A DNA stretch of 64,000 nt from UBA10518 sp022837185 (GTDB taxonomy: Bacteria > Desulfobacterota > Desulfobulbia > Desulfobulbales > Desulfobulbaceae): contig JAVEQK010000001.1 of assembly GCA_034007705.1 (NCBI GenBank), positions 186,001 to 250,000 on the forward strand. The letters run 5' to 3'. Shown here piece after piece: positions 26,441 through 40,783 of the stretch; within the stretch, counting starts at the first letter, position 1, and each line of letters opens with the position of its first letter. Both the position numbers and the translations under genes were made by a program. The notes under the pieces were generated by a model. It was not told where the DNA came from, ran no database searches, and saw nothing but the letters and a program-made list of their open reading frames with translations.

Positions 26441-26821
26441 ATGGCTGTTACCAAAGAAGACGTAATCGAGTTTATTTCCAATATGTCCGTTCTGGAACTC
26501 TCCGAGTTGATCAAGGAGTTTGAGGAAAAATTCGGCGTTTCCGCCGCCGCGCCGGTCGCCGTCGCGGCCGCAGCGCCTGCCGAGGGCGGCGCCGCCGCCG
26601 CCGAGGAAAAAACGGAATTCGATGTCATCCTTACCGCGGCCGGCGACAAGAAGATCAACGTGATCAAGGAAGTGCGCGCGATCACCGCCCTCGGCCTCAA
26701 GGAAGCCAAGGAACTGGTAGAAGGCGCGCCGCAGCCTATCAAGGAAGGTGTTTCCAAGGATGAAGCAAACGAGATCAAAACCAAGATTGAGGCTGCCGGC
26801 GGTTCCGTTGAGATCAAGTAG
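26441..26821 (+). CDS. rplL: 50S ribosomal protein L7/L12
   Basis: L7/L12 is the multicopy acidic stalk protein that recruits translational GTPases. The 126 residues have an N-terminal dimerisation helix (IEFISNMSVLELSELIKEFEEKF), an Ala-rich hinge (about residues 38-58), and the C-terminal globular domain (AAGDKKINVIKEVRAITALGLKEAKELVEGAP). A strong aggaggaa site precedes the ATG. It is followed by a hairpin before rpoB. Confidence 0.98.
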   Translation: MAVTKEDVIEFISNMSVLELSELIKEFEEKFGVSAAAPVAVAAAAPAEGGAAAAEEKTEFDVILTAAGDKKINVIKEVRAITALGLKEAKELVEGAPQPIKEGVSKDEANEIKTKIEAAGGSVEIK

Positions 26822-26887
26822 TAAGCATTCTCTTCCTGCCTGCGGTTGGTTGTGCAGCCGGCCGGGCAGATAATCCAAGAGAACTCG

Positions 26888-26921
26888 GTAACGCTACGGG
26901 GGAATACCTTCGTAGCGTTAC
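26888..26921 (+). other. Hairpin in the rplL-rpoB gap
   Basis: GTAACGCTACG (26888-26898) pairs perfectly with CGTAGCGTTAC (26911-26921) with a 12-base loop and no clean T tract. It may be a partial terminator or RNase III site that lowers rpoBC relative to rplJL, as known in E. coli. Confidence 0.6.
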
Positions 26922-27038
26922 TGCGTTTCTGTCCACACCAGTTGGCCAGGGGAGTGTGTAAGGTTCTATTTATCTGATTTTACAAGTCAATTTTTATATC
27001 TCGGTGTCAGCAATTCGTTGAACGTTTCGAGGGAGATT

Positions 27039-30000
27039 ATGAACAGAGTACGAAAAAGTTTTGCCAAGGCCGTCCAGACCATTGAACCGCCGCATCTCAT
27101 TGCCATGCAGCGGCACTCCTATGAACGTTTTCTGCAGCGTGACGTTTCTCCTGATGAGCGTGAGGATTATGGGCTTCAGGCAATTTTCAAGAATATTTTC
27201 CCGATAACGGATTTTAATGGTCTCTGTTCCCTGGAATTTGTCCGGTACACTTTCGGTGATCCAAAGTACACTGTTGAGGAATGCATCGAACGGGGCATGA
27301 CCTATGAGGTCCCTGTCAAGATTACCGTCCGCCTGATCACCTTTGACGTGGACGAGGCGACCGGCGCCCAGTCGGTCAGGGACATCAAGGAGCAGGATGT
27401 CTTCCTCGGGTCGCTGCCGCTGATGACCAAAGACGGCGTTTTTGTCGTCAACGGGACGGAGCGGGTGGTTGTCAACCAGCTGCAGCGTTCGCCCGGACTG
27501 TTCTATACCCATGACGACGGCAAATCGCATGCCAGCGGCAAGCGCCTCTATTCTGCCCGGATTATCCCGGTGCGCGGTTCCTGGCTCGACTTTGAATTCG
27601 ACATCAAGAACATCCTCTATGTCCGGATCGACCGGCGGCGCAAACTGCCGGTGACGGTGCTGCTCAAGGCCATCGGCTACAATGCCGAGGAGCTGCTGCG
27701 GGCCTTTTACAAGGTGGATCTTGTCCAGGTGAAGAAGGGCGCCTATTCCCTGGCATTCAACGAAGAGACGTTCGTCGGTCAGCGGCTGACGGCCGACCTT
27801 ATGGAGCCGAAAACCGGTGAGGTGATCGGTAAAAAGGGGCGGAAGATTTCCAAGGCGTTGGCGGCCCGGATAGAGAAAGCCGGGATCAAATCCATCAACA
27901 TAGCCCCGGAGGATGTCCTCGGCCGTTACCTGGTGAACGACCTTGTCGATCCCAAGAGCGGCGAGCTGATCGGCAGGTGCAACGAGGAAGTGACCGAAAC
28001 CATGCTCAAGGCGATAGAGGATGCGAACCTCAAGAGTTTTGAGGTCCTCTATATCGACGGCGTCACGGTCTCCGATTCCTTCCGGAAAACTCTTGCCATG
28101 GACAAGGGCGCCTCGCGGGAGGAAGCCCTGGTGGAAATTTACCGGAGGCTGCGTCCCAGCAGCCCGCCAACCCCGGAAATTGCCGAAGCGTTTTTCGAAA
28201 ACCTGTTTTTCAACCCGTCCACTTACGACCTCTCGGAGGTCGGGCGCTACAAGATCAATACCAAGCTCGGCCTCGACACGCCCATTGATCACCGGACCCT
28301 CACCAAGGAGGATATCGTCAAAAGCGTCAGGTACCTGGTCCGCATCAAGGATGAGCTGAAAGAGGGCGACGACATCGATCATCTCGGCAACCGCAGGGTG
28401 CGCACGGTCGGCGAGCTGGTTGAAAACCAGTACCGCATGGGCCTGGTGCGGATGGAGCGGGCCATCAAGGAACGGATGAGCCTGCAGGAGGTGGAGACCC
28501 TGATGCCGCACGACCTGGTCAATCCCAAACCGGTGACCTCGGCCATCAAGGAATTTTTCGGCACCAGTCAGCTGTCGCAGTTCATGGACCAGACAAACCC
28601 CCTGTCGGAGGTGACCCATAAGCGAAGGCTTTCGGCCCTCGGCCCCGGGGGTCTGTCCAGGGAGCGCGCCGGTTTTGAGGTCAGGGACGTCCATCCCACC
28701 CACTACGGCCGTATATGCCCGGTGGAAACTCCCGAGGGACCGAATATCGGTCTGATCGTTTCCCTGGCGACGTATGCCCGGGTCAATCCCTACGGCTTTA
28801 TCGAAACCCCCTACCGGGTGGTTAAGAACAGGAAGGTGACCAATGAAGTTGAATACCTGAGTGCCCTCCAGGAGCAGGATCATGTCATCGCCCCGGCCAA
28901 GGTGACGCTGGCCGGCAGCAAAATCAAGGATGAAAGCCTGATCGTCCGGCACAATGATGAAGTGGCGATATCGTCCGCCGACCTGGTCACCAGGATGGAT
29001 GTCGCGCCCAATCAGCTTGTTTCCGTGGCCGCCTCCCTGGTTCCCTTTCTGGAAAACGATGACGCCAACCGGGCGCTGATGGGGTCGAACATGCAGCGCC
29101 AGGCCGTCCCCCTGCTCAAAACGGCATCTCCGCTGGTGGGAACCGGAGTGGAAAAGTACGTGGCCAGGGATTCGGGTGCCTGTCTGTTGGCGGAAGGGGA
29201 TGGAGTGGTTACCGAGGCCGATGCCAATCGCATTGTTCTCCGCTACGATGAGCCGGGAACGGATGGATTTGAAACAGGGGTTGCGGTCTACCGCCTGTCA
29301 AAGTACAAGAAATCCAATCAGAACACCTGCTTCAACCAGAAGCCCCTTGTCAAGCCCGGAGACCGGGTGACCAAGGGAACCGTGCTGGCTGACGGCCCCT
29401 CCACGGAGGAGGGCGAACTGGCCCTGGGCAAGAATGTCACCGTCGCTTTCATGCCCTGGCGCGGTTATAACTTTGAGGACTCGATCCTGATCAACGAGCG
29501 GCTCCTCAAGGAGGATACCTTTACCTCCGTGCACATCGAAATTTTTGAGACCATGGCCCGGGACACCAAGCTCGGCAAGGAGGAGATCACCCGCGACATC
29601 CCCAACGTCGGGGAGGAGGCGCTCCGCAATCTTGACGAGTCCGGCATCGTCCGTATCGGCGCCGAGGTCAAGGCCGGCGATATGCTCGTCGGCAAGGTGA
29701 CCCCCAAGGGGGAAACCATGCTCTCTCCCGAGGAAAAGCTGCTGCGGGCCATATTCGGAGAGAAGGCAGGGGATGTCAAGGACTCTTCCCTGCGCGTGCC
29801 CCCGGGCATCGAGGGCGTGGTCATTGACGCCAAGGTTTTTTCCCGCAAGGGGGTTGACAAGGACGAACGGACCCTGCTGATCGAGGAAATGGAGATTGAG
29901 CGGCTCAACCGGGACATGAACGACGAGTTGAACAGTCTCAAGAAAGGAGTGCGAACCGCCCTGGCGGGAATCCTTGAAGGCAGGACGGCCAAGAGCGACA

Positions 30001-31112
30001 TCAAGGACAGAAAGGGCAAGGTCATTCTCAAGGTGGGCAAGAAATTCACCGAAAGCGTCCTCGATCAGATTGAGTTCAGCAAGCTGCAGGCCCTCGATTT
30101 TTCCGACAGGAAAAAATATGAGGGTGAAATCGACGGTCTGTACAACCGCTATCAGAACCAGGCCCAGTTGGTGCGCAGCCGCTACGAAGGCATAGTCGAG
30201 CGCATGGAAAAGGGGGATGACCTGCCCCCGGGAGTGGTGAAGATGGTCAAGATCTATGTCGCCACCAAGCGGAAGCTTGCCGTGGGCGACAAGATGGCCG
30301 GCCGCCACGGCAACAAGGGCGTTGTTTCCCGTCTGCTGCCCGAGGAGGATATGCCCTTTTTCGCCGACGGCACGACCGTTGACCTGGTCCTGAATCCCCT
30401 CGGCGTGCCGTCGCGCATGAATGTCGGCCAGGTCCTGGAATGCCATCTCGGCATCGCGGCCAAGAGACTGGGGGAAAACATCCAGCGTCTGGCGGAGCAG
30501 AACGAGCTCAAGGAGGTCAAGAAACGGCTGCAGTCGGTCTACTCCAAGGAGGAGTACCGGCAGTTGACCGAGGGCGTCACCGACGATGAACTTCTCGACC
30601 TCGCCCGCAAGTACGGGCACGGGGTGCACATGGCCACCCCTGTTTTTGATGGGGCCTCCGAAGATGAAATCCGCGCCCAGCTTGTTGCCGCCGGCCTCGA
30701 TGAAGTGGGTCAGACCACCTTGTATGACGGGCTGACCGGCGAGTCGTTTGCCAACCCGGTGACGGTCGGCCTCATGTACATGCTGAAGCTGCACCACCTG
30801 GTTGACAACAAGATCCACGCCCGCTCCACCGGCCCCTATTCCCTGGTTACCCAGCAGCCCCTCGGCGGCAAGGCCCAGTTCGGCGGCCAGCGCCTCGGGG
30901 AAATGGAAGTCTGGGCAATGGAGGCCTATGGTGCGGCGTACACCCTGAAGGAGTTCCTGACCGTCAAGTCGGACGATGTGGAGGGACGGACCACCATGTA
31001 TGAGAAGATTGTCAAGGGCAACAACTTCCTGGAAACGGGTCTGCCTGAATCGTTCCATGTCCTGGTCAAGGAGCTGAAAGGTCTCTGCCTCGACGTCGAG
31101 CTTTTTGAATAA
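27039..31112 (+). CDS. rpoB: DNA-directed RNA polymerase subunit beta
   Basis: RpoB forms half of the RNA polymerase active-site cleft. The ATG at 27039 is preferred to an upstream TTG at 27018 because a GAGGGAG site lies six bases before it; the product then starts MNRVRKSFAKAVQTIEPPHLI (1357 residues). The rifampicin-pocket segment SQLSQFMDQTNPLSEVTHKR is of wild-type form. The catalytic-face motif GRHGNKGVVS (region around residue 1090) and the C-terminal segment FGGQRLGEMEVWA are present. It precedes rpoC by 113 bases. Confidence 0.98.
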   Translation: MNRVRKSFAKAVQTIEPPHLIAMQRHSYERFLQRDVSPDEREDYGLQAIFKNIFPITDFNGLCSLEFVRYTFGDPKYTVEECIERGMTYEVPVKITVRLITFDVDEATGAQSVRDIKEQDVFLGSLPLMTKDGVFVVNGTERVVVNQLQRSPGLFYTHDDGKSHASGKRLYSARIIPVRGSWLDFEFDIKNILYVRIDRRRKLPVTVLLKAIGYNAEELLRAFYKVDLVQVKKGAYSLAFNEETFVGQRLTADLMEPKTGEVIGKKGRKISKALAARIEKAGIKSINIAPEDVLGRYLVNDLVDPKSGELIGRCNEEVTETMLKAIEDANLKSFEVLYIDGVTVSDSFRKTLAMDKGASREEALVEIYRRLRPSSPPTPEIAEAFFENLFFNPSTYDLSEVGRYKINTKLGLDTPIDHRTLTKEDIVKSVRYLVRIKDELKEGDDIDHLGNRRVRTVGELVENQYRMGLVRMERAIKERMSLQEVETLMPHDLVNPKPVTSAIKEFFGTSQLSQFMDQTNPLSEVTHKRRLSALGPGGLSRERAGFEVRDVHPTHYGRICPVETPEGPNIGLIVSLATYARVNPYGFIETPYRVVKNRKVTNEVEYLSALQEQDHVIAPAKVTLAGSKIKDESLIVRHNDEVAISSADLVTRMDVAPNQLVSVAASLVPFLENDDANRALMGSNMQRQAVPLLKTASPLVGTGVEKYVARDSGACLLAEGDGVVTEADANRIVLRYDEPGTDGFETGVAVYRLSKYKKSNQNTCFNQKPLVKPGDRVTKGTVLADGPSTEEGELALGKNVTVAFMPWRGYNFEDSILINERLLKEDTFTSVHIEIFETMARDTKLGKEEITRDIPNVGEEALRNLDESGIVRIGAEVKAGDMLVGKVTPKGETMLSPEEKLLRAIFGEKAGDVKDSSLRVPPGIEGVVIDAKVFSRKGVDKDERTLLIEEMEIERLNRDMNDELNSLKKGVRTALAGILEGRTAKSDIKDRKGKVILKVGKKFTESVLDQIEFSKLQALDFSDRKKYEGEIDGLYNRYQNQAQLVRSRYEGIVERMEKGDDLPPGVVKMVKIYVATKRKLAVGDKMAGRHGNKGVVSRLLPEEDMPFFADGTTVDLVLNPLGVPSRMNVGQVLECHLGIAAKRLGENIQRLAEQNELKEVKKRLQSVYSKEEYRQLTEGVTDDELLDLARKYGHGVHMATPVFDGASEDEIRAQLVAAGLDEVGQTTLYDGLTGESFANPVTVGLMYMLKLHHLVDNKIHARSTGPYSLVTQQPLGGKAQFGGQRLGEMEVWAMEAYGAAYTLKEFLTVKSDDVEGRTTMYEKIVKGNNFLETGLPESFHVLVKELKGLCLDVELFE

Positions 31113-31225
31113 GCGGACGGAAAGAGGCTTAAGTCGGATTCCGGGAGCGGCCGGACAGACCGCATTGGTACCTGTTGTTCCCGGGGTTTCAAGGTGCAGT
31201 GATAAGAATTTAAAAAGGTGATTTC

Positions 31226-35293
<4,068 letters not shown>

Positions 35294-35304
35294 GCAGTTT
35301 CTCC

Positions 35305-35333
35305 TTGACAGCGGTGAAGGTGTACGATAATAT
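35305..35333 (+). promoter_or_regulatory. Promoter of the str operon
   Basis: TTGACA (35305-35310) and TAATAT (35328-35333) are 17 bases apart, twelve bases after the rpoC stop and 68 bases before rpsL. The -35 is a perfect match to the sigma70 consensus. Confidence 0.75.
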
Positions 35334-35400
35334 CTAAAATTTGTTGCTCCTGGCAGAAGTAAGGGGCAGATATTTTATTGATTAATGAGGAGTGGTTTCA

Positions 35401-35772
35401 ATGCCGACAATCAACCAGCTTGTCCGGAAAAGACGGAAGAAAATCACCAACCGGTCCAATACGCCCGCACTGCAGAATTGTCCGCAGCGGCGTGGGGTTT
35501 GCGTCCGTGTCTATACGACAACGCCGAAGAAGCCGAACTCCGCCTTGCGGAAAGTTGCCAGGGTCAGGCTGACCAATGGCATTGAAGTGAACTCGTATAT
35601 CCCCGGTATCGGCCATAACCTGCAGGAGCACTCCGTGGTTCTGATCAGGGGCGGCCGTGTCAAGGATCTTCCCGGCGTCCGGTATCATATTGTCCGCGGC
35701 ACGCTGGACACGCTCGGGGTTTCGGACCGGAGGCAGGGCAGGTCCAAGTACGGGGCCAAGCGCCCTAAATAA
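35401..35772 (+). CDS. rpsL: 30S ribosomal protein S12
   Basis: S12 lies at the decoding centre and controls accuracy. The ATG at 35401 gives MPTINQLVRKRRKK, 123 residues, preceded by AGGAG. The decoding loop TTPKKPNSALRKVARV keeps the lysine associated with streptomycin sensitivity, and the second loop GGRVKDLPGVRYHIVRG is intact. It leads the str operon rpsL-rpsG-fusA-tuf. Confidence 0.98.
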   Translation: MPTINQLVRKRRKKITNRSNTPALQNCPQRRGVCVRVYTTTPKKPNSALRKVARVRLTNGIEVNSYIPGIGHNLQEHSVVLIRGGRVKDLPGVRYHIVRGTLDTLGVSDRRQGRSKYGAKRPK

Positions 35773-35804
35773 TGTACGTCTAGCTCGCTGAGGGGTATTG
35801 AAGT

Positions 35805-36278
35805 ATGCCGAGGAAAAAACTGATTGAAAAGAAGGCGGTAGGTTCCGACCCGCGATACAACAGCAACCTGGTGTCCAAGTTCACCAACTGCCTGATGAAG
35901 GACGGCAAGAAGTCCTTGGCAAGGCATCTGTTTTACGGGGCCATGGATATCATCGAGCAGCGGGTGCCCGACGAGGAGCCTCTGGCGGTGTTCGAGACCG
36001 CGATGGAAAACGTCCGCCCCCGGGTTGAAGTCAAGTCCCGGCGGGTCGGCGGCGCCACCTACCAGGTGCCGGTGGAAGTGCGGCCCGACCGGCGCAATGC
36101 CCTGGCCATCCGCTGGATTATCAACTTTGCCGTGAATCGCGCCGGGCAGTCAATGTCCGAGAAGCTGGCGGCCGAACTGCTCGACGCCTACAATAATCGT
36201 GGCGCCGCAATCAAGAAACGGGAAGATACCCACAAGATGGCGGAAGCGAATAAGGCCTTTGCCCATTATCGCTGGTAG
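35805..36278 (+). CDS. rpsG: 30S ribosomal protein S7
   Basis: S7 initiates assembly of the 30S head and contacts E-site tRNA. The 157 residues start PRKKLIEKKAVGSDPRYNS and include NVRPRVEVKSRRVGGATYQVP, the family signature. They end HKMAEANKAFAHYRW, the usual 156-residue form without the E. coli K extension. It sits 32 bases after rpsL and 132 bases before fusA. Confidence 0.98.
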   Translation: MPRKKLIEKKAVGSDPRYNSNLVSKFTNCLMKDGKKSLARHLFYGAMDIIEQRVPDEEPLAVFETAMENVRPRVEVKSRRVGGATYQVPVEVRPDRRNALAIRWIINFAVNRAGQSMSEKLAAELLDAYNNRGAAIKKREDTHKMAEANKAFAHYRW

Positions 36279-36327
36279 AAAAGAGGAACAAGTTTCGTTT
36301 GTCGGCCCCGCTGGGTGAAGAAGAACA

Positions 36328-36356
36328 TTGACAAGCGGTACTGACTGCTGTAAACA
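36328..36356 (+). promoter_or_regulatory. Probable internal promoter upstream of fusA
   Basis: TTGACA (36328-36333) and TAAACA (36351-36356) are 17 bases apart in the rpsG-fusA gap. CTGCTG (36345-36350) can also pair with CAGCAG (36371-36376). It could raise fusA, tuf and S10-operon expression separately from rpsL-rpsG. Confidence 0.6.
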
Positions 36357-36410
36357 GGTTATTTTTTTGGCAGCAGGGCAAACTGAAAATGAGAAGAAAG
36401 AATACGGGAA

Positions 36411-38495
36411 ATGAAGTCGGCTGGCGGAGGATCTCTATCCAACCTGCGCAATATAGGCATTATGGCCCATATCGATGCGGGAAAAACCACGACCACGGAA
36501 CGTATTCTCTATTATACCGGGCGGTCCTATAAGATCGGCGAAGTCCATGAGGGCACCGCCGTCATGGACTGGATGGAACAGGAGCAGGAAAGGGGCATTA
36601 CCATCACCTCTGCCGCTACGACCTGTTTCTGGAAGGATCACCGGATCAATATAATCGATACCCCCGGGCACGTTGATTTCACCATTGAAGTGGAGCGCTG
36701 CCTGCGGGTGCTGGACGGAGTCATAGCCGTCTTCTGCGCGGTTGGCGGCGTGGAGCCCCAATCGGAAACGGTCTGGCGACAGGCGGACCATTATCGTATC
36801 CCGCGCCTTGCGTTCGTCAACAAGATGGACCGCATCGGCGCCGACTTCGAACAGTGCGTCGCGGAGATACGGGAAAAGCTCGGAGCCAGCCCGGTTGCAA
36901 TAACCCTGCCCGTTGGCAGTGAAGACAGTTTTGCGGGCATCATCGATGTCATTGAAGGAAAGCTCCTTCGTTTCAATGAGTCGACCCAGGGCCTGAAAGT
37001 TGTCAGTGAGGAAATACCCGACGATTTAAAGGACAAATCCTCGGCCGCCCGGATGAGTCTCCTCGAGAAGTTGGCCGACTTCGATGAGGGGATCATGGAA
37101 AAATATTTGGAAGACAGTGATGTGGCTCCCGAGGAGCTGCACAGAGCACTGCGCAAGGCAACATTATCGCTGGGTCTGGTACCCGTATTGTGCGGCTCGG
37201 CATTCAAGAATAAAGGGGTGCAGCCCCTGCTGGATGCCGTTGTGCGCTATCTTCCCTCGCCGCTGGACATCCCTGCGGTGGAGGGGATCGACAAGAACGG
37301 CGAACCGTTGACCCGGCGCCCGGACCCGCAGGAAAAGTTCTGCGGCCTGATTTTCAAGCTGCAGGCTGATCCCTTCGTGGACAACCTGTCGTTCATCAGG
37401 ATGTATTCCGGGCAGCTCAAGGTTGGCGAGAAAGTCTACAACCCCCTGAAGCGCAAGCAGGAAAAGATTTCCAAGCTGCTCATGCTGCATGCGAACAAGC
37501 GCGAGGAGGTTGACAGGTTTGCCGCCGGCGATATCGGCGCGGTGGTCGGCTTGAAATTCTCCACCACCGGCGACACCCTGTGCGGGACCGGTGATTATAT
37601 AGTCCTCGAGGCCATGGATTTTCCCGAGCCGGTGATCGGAGTGGCCATTGAGCCCAAAACCAAGGCGGATGAGGTCAGGCTCCGCGAGAGCCTCGCAAGG
37701 GTATCCAGGGAGGACCCGAGCTTCCGGGTGACGGTGAACGAAGACACCGGGCAGACGATAATTTCCGGGATGGGCGAGCTGCACCTGGAAATTATCACCG
37801 AACGGCTGATACGGGAATTCAAGGTCGCAGCCAATGTCGGCAAGCCCCAGGTGGCCTACAAGGAAAGCCTTACCGCCGAAGCGACTGCCGAGGGCCGGTT
37901 TGAAACACACGGCGCCGGCAAGGAGCAGTACGGGCATGTCAAGCTGCAGCTTGTCCCTCTGCCGCGGGGACAGGGCGTCCGTTTTGAAAATCTGGTCACC
38001 GATGATCAGGTGCCCGGAGGATACATCGAGGCGGTGGAAAAGGGAGTGCGCGACAGTCTTGATTCGGGCCCCCTCATAGGCTATCCGCTCGTCGACGTCC
38101 TGGTCCGATTGATCGGCGGCTCCTATGACGAGGAGAATTCGACGGATATGGCCTTCGGGGTGGCGGCGACCATGGCCTGCCGAAAGGCCGCCCGGGAAGG
38201 GGCGCCGATCCTGCTGGAGCCGATCATGGCGCTGGAGATCATCACCCCGGAGGAATACCTCGGGGAGGTCATCAATGATCTCAACAAAAAGAGGGCGCAC
38301 ATCGTCGGGGTGGAGATCGAGCGGGGCCACCAGGTTGTGCATGCCAGAGCGCCCCTGGCTGAAATGTTCGGTTATTCCACCGACCTCAGGTCGGCAACCC
38401 AGGGCAGAGCGACGTTTACCATGCAGTTTAGCGAGTTTGCGGAAGTACCGGCCAAACAGGCCGAAACGATAATTCACAAGATACGAGGCGTTTAG
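36411..38495 (+). CDS. fusA: Elongation factor G
   Basis: EF-G catalyses GTP-driven translocation and, with Frr, ribosome recycling. The 694 residues carry AHIDAGKTTTTERI, the switch-region RGITITSAATTCFW, DTPGHVDF and NKMD, then domains II-V. The domain IV loop reads FETHGAGKEQYGHV where most str-operon EF-G proteins have QSGGRGQYGHV, and domain II reads IFKLQADPFVDNLSF. These differences hint at a non-canonical EF-G class (spd or EF-G2-like), though the str position argues for the main translocase. The short MKSAGGGSLSNLRN start has a weak ribosome-binding site. It has its own probable promoter. Confidence 0.95.
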   Translation: MKSAGGGSLSNLRNIGIMAHIDAGKTTTTERILYYTGRSYKIGEVHEGTAVMDWMEQEQERGITITSAATTCFWKDHRINIIDTPGHVDFTIEVERCLRVLDGVIAVFCAVGGVEPQSETVWRQADHYRIPRLAFVNKMDRIGADFEQCVAEIREKLGASPVAITLPVGSEDSFAGIIDVIEGKLLRFNESTQGLKVVSEEIPDDLKDKSSAARMSLLEKLADFDEGIMEKYLEDSDVAPEELHRALRKATLSLGLVPVLCGSAFKNKGVQPLLDAVVRYLPSPLDIPAVEGIDKNGEPLTRRPDPQEKFCGLIFKLQADPFVDNLSFIRMYSGQLKVGEKVYNPLKRKQEKISKLLMLHANKREEVDRFAAGDIGAVVGLKFSTTGDTLCGTGDYIVLEAMDFPEPVIGVAIEPKTKADEVRLRESLARVSREDPSFRVTVNEDTGQTIISGMGELHLEIITERLIREFKVAANVGKPQVAYKESLTAEATAEGRFETHGAGKEQYGHVKLQLVPLPRGQGVRFENLVTDDQVPGGYIEAVEKGVRDSLDSGPLIGYPLVDVLVRLIGGSYDEENSTDMAFGVAATMACRKAAREGAPILLEPIMALEIITPEEYLGEVINDLNKKRAHIVGVEIERGHQVVHARAPLAEMFGYSTDLRSATQGRATFTMQFSEFAEVPAKQAETIIHKIRGV

Positions 38496-38524
38496 GCTGA
38501 ACAACCAGTTGAAAGAGGTACGCT

Positions 38525-39716
<1,192 letters not shown>

Positions 39717-39731
39717 GAGGAAACAGACAGA

Positions 39732-40046
39732 ATGATCCCGACAGATAAAATTCGAATCAGGCTGAAAGGGTATGACCATAAACTGCTTGATCAGTCGACG
39801 CGTGAGATAGTTGAAACAGCGCGGCGTACCGGGGCAACGGTGGCGGGACCGATCCCCCTGCCGACCAGCATCAACAAATATACCGTTCTGCGCTCCCCTC
39901 ACGTGGACAAGAAGTCGAGGGAGCAGTTTGAAATGCGCACCCATCGTCGGCTTCTCGATATACTGGAGCCGACCCAGCAGACTATTGATTCATTGATGAA
40001 ACTTGAACTGTCCGCCGGGGTTGATGTTGAAATAAAACTTCCGTAG
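39732..40046 (+). CDS. rpsJ: 30S ribosomal protein S10
   Basis: S10 serves the 30S head and, with NusB (encoded at 10627), antitermination; it also binds NusG. The 104 residues include KIRIRLKGYDHKLLDQSTREIVETA, PLPTSINKYTVLRSPHVDKKSREQFEMRTH and the C-terminal SAGVDVEIKLP. It begins the S10 operon just after tuf. Two or three extra residues at the N-terminus (MIPTD) are common in this group. Confidence 0.98.
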   Translation: MIPTDKIRIRLKGYDHKLLDQSTREIVETARRTGATVAGPIPLPTSINKYTVLRSPHVDKKSREQFEMRTHRRLLDILEPTQQTIDSLMKLELSAGVDVEIKLP

Positions 40047-40124
40047 GTGCGGCGGAAGTGATGTCTGCGCCGGCTTTCGGGCGGGCGCACTTGAAGAGAG
40101 AATTTATTTCCGACAGGTAGACAA

Positions 40125-40757
40125 ATGCCGAAAACAATGGGAATACTGGGAAGAAAAATTGGAATGACCCGGGTCTATAACGAGGTAGGGCGCTCCATTC
40201 CGGTGACTGTCATCGAGGCGGGTCCCTGTACGGTCCTGCAGAAGAAAACGATCGACAATGAAGGGTACAACGCCATCCAGGTCGGTTTTCTGGAGAAAAA
40301 GGCTTCACGGGTGAATAAACCGGCGGCCGGTCATTTCAAGCGTTCGGGCTCCAGCTGCTTTTATCATGTCTCCGAGTTCAGGGTCAAGGACCCCGAAGCG
40401 TATGAACTGGGACAGCAGGTTACCGTCAAGGAATTGCTGCAAATCGGCGACAACGTGGATGTGTCGAGCAAGTCCAAGGGACGGGGCTTTCAGGGTGTCG
40501 TCAAGCGGCACGGCTTCGCCGGGGGGCGCGCAACGCACGGTTCGATGTTTCACCGTGCTCCCGGCTCCATCGGCAGCAGCGCTTGGCCGAGCAGGGTGGT
40601 CAAGGGCAGAAAGCTGCCGGGCCAGATGGGCAACACCCTTGTGACCCAGAAGAATCTGAAAGTGGTCGACATCCGGGAAGATGAGCATATTCTGCTGGTG
40701 AAAGGCGCCGTGCCTGGAGCAAAAAACGGCCTGATCAAGATTTACACCAAAGGATAA
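40125..40757 (+). CDS. rplC: 50S ribosomal protein L3
   Basis: L3 is an early-assembly protein reaching toward the peptidyl transferase centre. The 210 residues start PKTMGILGRKIGMTRVYNEVG and contain the extension GRGFQGVVKRHGFAGGRATHGS, with the Gln that is methylated in other bacteria. The C-terminal GNTLVTQKNLKVVDI is typical. It lies between rpsJ and rplD in standard order. Confidence 0.98.
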   Translation: MPKTMGILGRKIGMTRVYNEVGRSIPVTVIEAGPCTVLQKKTIDNEGYNAIQVGFLEKKASRVNKPAAGHFKRSGSSCFYHVSEFRVKDPEAYELGQQVTVKELLQIGDNVDVSSKSKGRGFQGVVKRHGFAGGRATHGSMFHRAPGSIGSSAWPSRVVKGRKLPGQMGNTLVTQKNLKVVDIREDEHILLVKGAVPGAKNGLIKIYTKG

Positions 40758-40783
40758 TCCTTCGGCTGTTTGAGGAGAAGCAA

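Noticed and set aside
27018..27038. Earlier TTG start for rpoB at 27018
   Set aside because: The ATG at 27039 has a GAGGGAG site at proper distance and yields the usual RpoB N-terminus; the extra seven residues are not conserved in the family as I know it.
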